The translations under genes were made by a program, and so were the position numbers. Below, in pieces: positions 57,036 through 64,000 of a DNA stretch of 64,000 nucleotides. How positions within the stretch are numbered: position 1 is the first letter of the stretch; each line of letters opens with the position of its first letter. Source of the DNA: Primulina eburnea (Eukaryota > Streptophyta > Magnoliopsida > Lamiales > Gesneriaceae); assembly GCF_022965805.1 (NCBI RefSeq), contig NC_133103.1, forward strand, positions 48,491,693 through 48,555,692, given 5' to 3'. The notes under the pieces were generated by a model, which was not told where the DNA came from, searched no databases, and worked only from the letters and a program-made list of their open reading frames with translations.

Positions 57036-58440
57036 CTATTTAAGGAGGGAGTGATGATAACATTGGGATAGCCCGGGTCATGGATGCTAAATGGACAGCC
57101 CAAACCTGGGTTAATCTGCAGGATGGATTCCTTAGAAGCCGGGAGGTGAATGCCGGACATATTCTCCCCGGGCAACCAGAAGCACGGGCTCTCGTACAAA
57201 GCTCCCGAGAGGCGTTCTATCTGGGCTATCTTGATAACAGTATCGCACTCGAGTGATTCAGAAGATAAGATCTTGTCTCAAGAAGCGTACTTGACAGAAT
57301 CCTATTGATATGACATGATGATGGAAGAGTAGGGTGGCGTGACAGGAAGTCAACATCAAAGGCTATGAGTGGTAGATGTACACGCAGATCGAGATAATCC
57401 TTGATTTTCCTTCCTATAAATAGCAGGTATGCATATCATTTTGAGGGATTCTAAAAACTCTTGAACTCTCAAGCACTCACATATATCCTCACATATATCG
57501 CTTGTGTTCATCTTTCTTCCACTGCTGACTTAAGCATCGGAGTGGTCACGCCGGACACCCTTCTGACGCCCATTCACGAGTTCCTTTCATTGTGTACAGG
57601 TCACGATCGAAGCCATCTACTTTGCTCATTTTCCTTAATAACATTATTGATTTGATCCGGTGGAACATCCGACCCGGCTCATCCATTTCACCAGGATCAC
57701 ATCAATACGTAATAAAAATCATGTGATTTTAACATATCTGATACATGGTAACTTGAACATGAATAAATAAATATGTATGACTTGGCTTCTATACATGGAA
57801 ATAATTTCCCGAGAACAAACTGCAGTTTCAACATAAATATGTCATAATATGACGAGAACATAACTGGCATAAAACTGTGTGAGGCTGGAATATACTATTC
57901 ATAATATTGAGATCTACTTTTCGAATCGTGGCACAAATGAATCGTTTGATCAAACTATACCATAGTACTAGGCTGGAAGGATCATTCAAGTTCTGGGTCT
58001 GGATGTCCAATCATAAAATATATAACTAAATCTGTTGGATAGTTCGCCAGGTACGTGTACTCTGGGTTCCTAACCCGTATTTTGGAGTGTTCACCGGTCA
58101 CGATACCCGGATTCCAAACCCGTAAAATAAGTGGCCACAACACTGTTCAATATCTCAAGAATATACTTTTAAGACATGTCATACTTGATATCATACTTAC
58201 AAACTTTGTAGACGTCGTTGGATTGTTGCCGAGTTCGCTACAATTGAACTTGACATACAACTCAAAACTAGTCTCAAATCATATACGTGTAACTCCCCAA
58301 ATTCATTTGACGACTTAGGATCTACCGATTGACTCGATACTCGAATCAACCTTAAACAACATGTTAACTTACTGTCCAAAAACCCAAACCATGACCAAAA
58401 CACTTTCGAACAACCCAAAATAAAATAAGAAAGCTTACTA

Positions 58441-58665
58441 CTCTAGCTAATCTCAAGAAATGACACTTTACAGCTTACAGAAATAATAAAATTTCTAAAC
58501 ACTATAGTTATGGAATTAATTAAATTATAAAAGAACTAACAAATTTAGAATTTAATTTAATATATTTTCATAAATCAAAGGTAACATTTTCTTTCTTTTT
58601 GCCCTATATAAATAAATATAATTAATAAGATGCGGCACAAAAATCTATTCGTTTTTAACTTGGTA
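58441..58665. other. intergenic, AT-rich
   Basis: No feature seen. Confidence 0.4.
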
Positions 58666-58838
58666 GGCAAAAACTTGTATGAGACGGTCTCTCAGACCGT
58701 ATTTTATGAGAAAGATATCTTATTTGGCTCATCCATGAAAAAGTATTACTTTTTATGTTAAGAGTGTTACTTTTTATTGTGAGTATCGGTAGGGTTGACT
58801 CATCTCACAAATAAAGATTCGTGAGATCGTCTCACAAA
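58666..58838 (-). mobile_element. MITE with GAGACGGTCTC termini, copy 2
   Basis: Inverse orientation of the copy at 62396: GGCAAAAACTTGTATGAGAC at the left, the AAGTATTACTTTTTATG direct repeat inside, and GTGAGATCGTCTCACA at the right. Several substitutions relative to copy 3. Confidence 0.78.
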
Positions 58839-59216
58839 ATGACTACTCAACTTGGTAATATTGATGTTTTGACTCTTCACTAACATGCATGTTTTTATAT
58901 ATACACGTATTATATATGTATCGGTATCATTATTTTCTAAATTATCTATGTTAACAACAAAAGCCGTGGGCTGACATTTTTGAATGAGTGTTGGCAAAAA
59001 TACTTTTACAGGAAAAAAAATAATTTAACATAATTGAAATCATAATAACCATTTTCCCAATTCTTCATCGATTCCCTCCATCTTTTCCCACTCCTAGCTC
59101 CTTTCCCAAAACCTTCTCCCAACTCGATCGACAAAAGCTATTTTCAGCAAAATTTAGATATAACTATCTAAATTTGTATTTAGATATTTAGTAAATCGGA
59201 AAACACATTCTTGTTT
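58839..59216. other. intergenic
   Basis: AT-rich, no gene. Ends in the TGTTT TSD of the following solo LTR. Confidence 0.45.
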
Positions 59217-62015
59217 TGTAACGAACCGTATTTTTCATACTTAAATTTTGTGGAAAAATTAAAATTTTCTTAAATATACACTCCCATACGGTCGTCACTC
59301 ATCATTCATCAAAATGATATTTGAAATCAATATCGCCAACAAAACTTTGCTAAAAGAAAAGCTGTCTCAAAATGTCTCACAATCCAATCATAAAATCAGA
59401 GTGTAAATGTATTTTCTTAAAATCTTAAAACAACGTAGGCGGTCCTCGGGTCTAGCCTCCCGCTCAGTCCAAGCCTACCCCTTGGTCGCCACCTCCCGTC
59501 TCCTCATCAACATTGTCACCTGCATCGATCAAGTCTAGTGCGTCTAAAGACTCAACACGTATAAACTGGGATAACGAGTACTACATAATAATATCGCATG
59601 CATCTTAAAAATAGAACGTACATAACTTGAAACTTGAGCTTGCATAATAAACTTGAACATCCGTACATACATAACTAGACGTGCCATCAACATGAACTTT
59701 CATAAACATACTGCATACTTGAACATACGTAACTTCATCATTTTCGTAGAGGATGTTTCAAAGTAAGTGACCCATACATAATAAACGCCTGATCAGACAC
59801 ACCACAGTACCTGGCTGACAGGGACGTATCCACTGCCGCATACATAAGATCCCCGTTCATAATTTAACGGGCTGGTTGGTCCCCGTTCATAATTTAACGC
59901 TTTTCAACCACGATCTAACCCGTTCATAATTTAACGGGGCGGAGAGGTCCTCGGCCACGTTCACTGACATCCAAACCCATTCATAATTTGGTCACAAGAC
60001 ATTTAGCATACCTCAAAAACTTAAAATATTTTCTTTGCACGTCATACATACTTACTTGGCGTTGACCGATTCGTTGGACTTCGACTGGGGCCGTTGCTGC
60101 ACATACTGACATGAAATTGCATACTTAACTTGCATAACTTAACGTAGAAATCACACTTACTCTCGAGTTCAATCATTACTTAGGACATTCTAAAATTTCC
60201 CATGACACGACCTTGATAATCCTTGCACTAACCCATGACGTCTAACCTCAAAGCATACTAAATTATTTTTCCCAAAACGAAGGACACGGACCCCGTACCT
60301 ACATCCGTGTAGGGGTCCGTGTAGGCTCTAGAAATAGGCACCGAAGGAAAGTAAAGGCACGGACCCCCTGTCAGGGTGTGGACCTCCGTGTAGGCACTGG
60401 AAGAATACACTAAGTGAAACCCAAAGGCACGAACCCCGTGCCCTCATCCGTGTGGGGGTCCATGTAGATACTGGAAAAAGATGCCGAGAAGAAAACAAAG
60501 GCACGGACCCCGTGTCAGGGTCCGTGTACGGGTCCGTGTACCCACTGTGATCGCGAACTTACGGAAATTATGTACATGCTTCGCTCAACTTTCTAGACCC
60601 GGTTGCACGGACTATGAATCGACACCCCGAGACCCACCTTAGCATGCCATAACATCAACCAAATTCGTACAGACACCCAAATCAATGAGTTCACCTTACA
60701 ACACATACAATTCAAAGCATAGCAATTGACACCAATTCGTTTCTCACGACTCCTAACGTATTCGAGTGCCTATCGACACTATACGACGTATCAAATAACA
60801 TCCCAACATCATACTAATCATACCTAGACGCAGCAACGTTCACCCGTCGATCCCCAACGAAGCCTGCAACAAAACTTCAAGAACACAATTTTCGTAAAAG
60901 TCGCAGTTTGAGCAGTTCACGAAAAACATCATAACTCACTCAATTTTCATCCAAAAATCTCGAATTTTATATCAAATCGAAGGTAACAAAAAGTTCTACA
61001 ATTTTCTAGTTGAAAGTTTTCTCAAAATCCCGACAGAAAAATCGAAGTTTTCAACAGAACAGTAAGTTACGAGATTTCAGATCTAAAAAATATTTCAAAC
61101 GCATTCAAATCATTTTCCGCTCAAACGACGAACGTCACACATGAATTTTCACGCATAAAAATAACCCAACGCATACTATGACAAGATCGATGCAGAAAGA
61201 ACAGAATATACGTGTCTTTTGATATTTAAAAATACCATAACGACGATACCGAAGCGGAGATGGCGTGAGGATTGATCCGGGACGAACATGGCATTAATTT
61301 TCTCTTGAAGAACTCACGAAAATTGCTTGAAATTTTGGAGGAATTGTGTGTGTTGTGTGAAGTGGCCGATGGTTTTGTGTGTGTGAATGTGGTGTGCGTG
61401 TGTTAACGTGTGCGTGGGTATTAAAGGTATAATTAGGAAAATAAATGGTGCTTAATTAACAATTGACAAGGTAATTAAAAAGGCTAATTAAAATGCCACC
61501 TAAAATGTTAATTAAAAAAAATGCTAATGCAATGCTAACTCACTATAATTTTTACAAAATCTCTTAAATAAAATAAACACACACTAATTTTTATAAAATT
61601 CTCTAATTAGCACAATGAAATACACAATGGTAATTTTAAAAGCTTTTAAATTCTAAAATCACTAAATACGTAAATTAGGCTTCTAAAATGCTAAAAATTT
61701 AAATAACTCTTTTAAAATGCCCCAACCATAACTTAAAATAAAATACCATATTTTAAAAATGTCAAATTCGTCGTCGGTCTCTTTTCCTCGTTCTCGCATC
61801 GAATCGTCGTCTGAAACATGAAACTCAAGGAAAACGTTTTAATATGCACCCACTAAACTCATAATAATTTAAAATAATGAAAATTCATAAATCATGAATA
61901 AAAACACAATTTAATGAAATAAACATGCATTAAACTCATTTAATAAAATACATGAGGAATTTAATAACATGCACGCACGTGGTTCATGTGGACCTCAAAT
62001 TTTCGGGACGTCACA
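59217..62015 (-). mobile_element. large solo LTR (2.8 kb), gypsy type
   Basis: On the minus strand it starts TGTGACGTCCCGAAAATTTG and ends GAAAAATACGGTTCGTTACA. Perfect TSD TGTTT at 59212-59216 and 62016-62020. No internal region. It contains a CGTTCATAATTTAACG repeat cluster (about 59840-59990) and four units of about 85 bp with CACGGACCCC/GGGGTCCGTG dyads (60280-60545). The length is unusual for a solo LTR but is supported by the TSD. Confidence 0.88.
60280..60545. repeat. tandem dyad array in the large solo LTR
   Basis: Four units beginning AAAGGCACGGACCCC (first unit AGGACACGGACCCC) and carrying one or two GGGGTCCGTGTA-type partners. Spacing is about 65-85 bp. Some arms are mutated (CACGAACCCC, GGGTCCATG). 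Confidence 0.8.
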
Positions 62016-62020
62016 TGTTT

Positions 62021-62395
62021 TATGACAATGATTACCTACGTATTTCCTATAAGTATTAACAAGACCTATCCGAACCTTGACCTATAATCAAGTCATTTAC
62101 ATTCAATAAAGATTTAAATTCAAACAATACAAATTTACGCAATATATAGTTTTTTATTCTCAAAATTAAAATATGAGTATCGATTTTTAATTACACAAGT
62201 TTTATATTCATTCGGATTATTAATAATAATATTGTTATCATTATTATTACAAAATATTATAGGGATTACTGGTTTATTATCTAATTACTTTCATCCTAAC
62301 TTATTTGAGAATTATTATCACTTGTGTATTAAATCCAATTAATTCAGATACATTTTAGACATTTATTCAGAAACTACATTTGAGAATTGAGTGAG
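62021..62395. other. intergenic
   Basis: AT-rich, no gene recognised. Confidence 0.4.
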
Positions 62396-62570
62396 TCTCA
62401 TGTGAGACCGTCTCACGGATCATAATATGTGAGACGGGTCAACACTACCCATATTCACAATAAAAAGTAATACTCTTAGCATAAAAAGTAATACTTTTTC
62501 ATGGGTGACCCAAATAAGAGATCCGTCTCACAAATATGACCCGTGAGACCGTCTCACACAAGTTTTTGCC
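62396..62570 (+). mobile_element. MITE with GAGACCGTCTCAC termini, copy 3 (most complete)
   Basis: TIRs of about 40 bp: TGTGAGACCGTCTCACGGAT at 62401 and, reversed, TGTGAGACGGTCTCACGGGT from the right end. Between them are two copies of AAAAAGTAATAC. Best-preserved of the three copies in the window. Confidence 0.82.
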
Positions 62571-62599
62571 TTGAGAATTTTTGCATTATTCCGATTAAC

Positions 62600-63509
62600 T
62601 GTGATATAATATTTTATATCACGTCAACAAACTCCGATGCATGCTAACACTCCAATAAAATATAAAGACTAAAAAAATCAAAATTAGTAAGTGTAACGAA
62701 ATCAAACTTTGGATTGAAAAGTAAGCAAATAAAAACATTAAAGTAAGAAAATAAAAACAATATTTCACTAAAAATTATAATCAAATAAAAAGATAAAACC
62801 ATTCTATACTTTTTTATTGATTTATGTTCGCAATGGTAAGAAAAAGTTGTTTAGCTTTCTCTATCAGCAGTAAGACTTCACACTTATTAATTTGACTTCT
62901 CGAACAATCGTAAGATAAGTGGCGTCTCGAATTCGGTGCGTGACAACTAACGCATTTGTGGAAAAAAATTTCTTATATATCGTGTTATTTGATGCGGATA
63001 TCTGCTGAAATATGATAATGGTGATATGATTAACTAATACATATGTGACACACCTGACTGATTGTAGTTTATATTATTACGATAGAATTGAACCGTCTTT
63101 CGAATAAAAATATTTGAAACGATCTTACAAGAGACTTTACTATTACGATATATGATGATAAGAACCAATGTAAAATATGATGTTATTATCGAGGGTTTAA
63201 CTTTAATTAGTAGTATAGATATTGAGGTAACTTTAAGCTAAAATGATGTATGTAAACAAACCCTTTGATTCACGATCGAAAATCAAAACCAAAGATACGA
63301 TACATTTACAAACGAGTGCAGTAGCAGACTCAGCTACTGCACGTGCATGCATGGCCCTCGTTCTGTATTGTCCATACAACGACAACCATATCCATAGTCT
63401 GGACGAATTAAAGATACTTGGTCCATTGCTATTTATTTTTTTATTCGTTATTCTTTCACACACACAAACTCTTTTATTTCCAAATAAAACACAGCATCAT
63501 AAGATTGGT
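62600..63509. other. GRP3 3' flank, paralogous to 47180-49491 without its two insertions
   Basis: Aligns with the GRP2 flank but lacks the hAT element (empty site 62640-62647) and Cassandra (uninterrupted TTACT near 63138-63142). TTTATT at 63473-63478 is the probable GRP3 poly(A) signal. Confidence 0.8.
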
Positions 63510-64000
63510 TTAGTTGTGAGTTTCGACTTCGTTAAAGTCGGCATCCACAGCTTGGCCGGCGTAGCTGCAGCACCTGCAGCCGTGGTAGCCTCTTCCGCAG
63601 CAGCCGTGGCGGCAGCGCCCCCCACGGCCGCCGCCGTATCCTCCCCCTCCTCGGCCGCCGCCGTATCCCCCCCCTCCTCGGCCGCCGCCGTACTGGGCAG
63701 GTTCAGCTTCTGTTACCTTGGCTGCATAATTCGGAAACATCGGTTAAAATGATTTAATTTGGTCAGGTCATGAAATATATTAGTATAAAACCAAAGGTGA
63801 TTAATTATTTTAACGTTAAATGTGCAAAAGATGGAGCATAAAATATTCAAAATTATATGCTTTAAAAATTTACAAAGAACGCCCCTTGATTAATCATTAT
63901 TATTGAAGTCCAAATAAGTGTGAATAACTAGCTATAAAATTTAAATTAAAAGTACCAAAAAATTAATAAATCTGTGAAGTTTTCGTTTATCAGTTTGGAT
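63510..64000 (-). CDS. GRP gene 3: GRP3-like glycine-rich protein, exon 2 only (5' exon outside window)
   Basis: Exon 2 is 63510-63721 (stop at 63510-63512). Its 5' end is an ATGCAG|CCAAGG acceptor identical to that of GRP2. The intron continues to the window end and exon 1, with the signal peptide, lies beyond it. Encoded residues: [13 protein letters not shown], then a Gly/Arg/Tyr region a little shorter than that of GRP2, and the tail [17 protein letters not shown] with [10 protein letters not shown] and FNEVETHN. The exon is 212 nt against 233 in GRP2, a length difference of seven codons inside the glycine repeats. Intron and 3' flank are nearly the same as in GRP2, so the two are recent duplicates. 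The role is inferred as for GRP2. Confidence 0.88.

Larger units (their letters stand above)
55245..57704 (+). mobile_element. non-autonomous LTR element, family H copy 2 (2460 bp)
   Basis: LTRs are 55245-55898 (654 bp) and 57052-57704 (653 bp), with perfect TSD ATACG at 55240-55244 and 57705-57709. PBS TTGGCGTCGTCTGTGGGAA at 55899-55917 and PPT TAAGGAGGGAG at 57041-57051. The 1153-bp interior has no gag or pol. Most of it is about seventeen tandem units of 36-38 bp (AAGTCCGGGAGACATGAGG then CCCCGGCACATTCTCTT, 56255-56910). Two hairpin pairs follow at 56930-57030. Its partner at 25422-38357 has the reverse proportions. Confidence 0.93.
54892..58440 (-). mobile_element. LTR C, degenerate gypsy LTR split by family H copy 2
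   Basis: Begins TGTAACGACCCATAC (reverse of a GGGTCGTTACA end) and resembles the 59217-62015 LTR: both hold CTCATCAACA, GCATC-ATCAAGT and GTCTAAAGACTCAACA in the same order. Family H is inserted at ATACG. The continuation after 57709 stays LTR-like to roughly 58440, but no terminal TG...CA end or TSD was found, so the right border is approximate. Confidence 0.55.

Noticed and set aside
63243..63752. 169-codon plus-strand ORF
   Set aside because: Antisense shadow of GRP3 exon 2 plus its 3' flank, as at 49333.

Overview
The window is plant nuclear DNA: AT-rich, intron-bearing and dominated by LTR retrotransposons. The TE families (Sirevirus-like copia with an env-like ORF, Ty3/gypsy chromovirus-like elements, a Cassandra solo LTR, TRIMs, hAT and Harbinger-type MITEs) and the GRP3-type glycine-rich protein genes indicate an angiosperm, most likely a eudicot. 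The env-like ORF resembles proteins I associate with Lamiales/Gesneriaceae assemblies, but that is an impression, not a search result. No tRNA, functional rRNA, CRISPR or bacterial-type feature was seen.

Layout. 1-9450: 3' portion of a Sirevirus-like Ty1/copia element (gag zinc knuckle, PR, INT, RT, RNase H, spacer, env-like ORF, PPT, 3' LTR); several stops and a frameshift make it a dead copy. 9451-10576: intergenic, with a MITE and a block repeated at 42160-42980. 10577-23496: a four-level nest. An internally deleted minus-strand copia LTR pair holds solo LTR A in its right LTR, LTR A holds solo LTR B, and LTR B holds a young gypsy element (14832-22393). Target-site duplications (TSDs) support every level. 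24490-25088: GRP gene 1 (minus strand). 25422-38357: a three-level nest. A non-autonomous minus-strand LTR element with hairpin-rich tandem repeats contains a complete but broken gypsy element (27772-37316), whose integrase is split by a solo LTR (33538-35017). 38358-47212: intergenic, with a GC-rich TIR element, a perfect TRIM, a GRP 3'-flank relic and a Harbinger-type element with back-to-back perfect palindromes. 47213-50300: GRP gene 2 with a hAT insertion and a Cassandra solo LTR downstream of it. 52029-53134: solo LTR. 54047-58440: fold-back MITE, LTR fragments and a second copy of the non-autonomous hairpin-repeat family (55245-57704). 59217-62015: a 2.8-kb solo LTR. 62600-64000: duplicate of the GRP2 segment with GRP gene 3 (exon 1 lies beyond the window).

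The host genes are a tandem array of secreted glycine-rich, cysteine-tailed proteins, all on the minus strand and pushed apart by nested transposons. The two best-conserved units (GRP2 and GRP3) preserve empty sites that order two TE insertions relative to the duplication. The most unusual signal is in the non-autonomous LTR family: its internal region is an array of 19-nt hairpins (6-bp stem, 7-nt loop) in which the loop is nearly constant while the stem arms change in a compensatory way. Tandem palindromic modules of the same general style recur in several unrelated TE families in the window. All alignments were made by eye.
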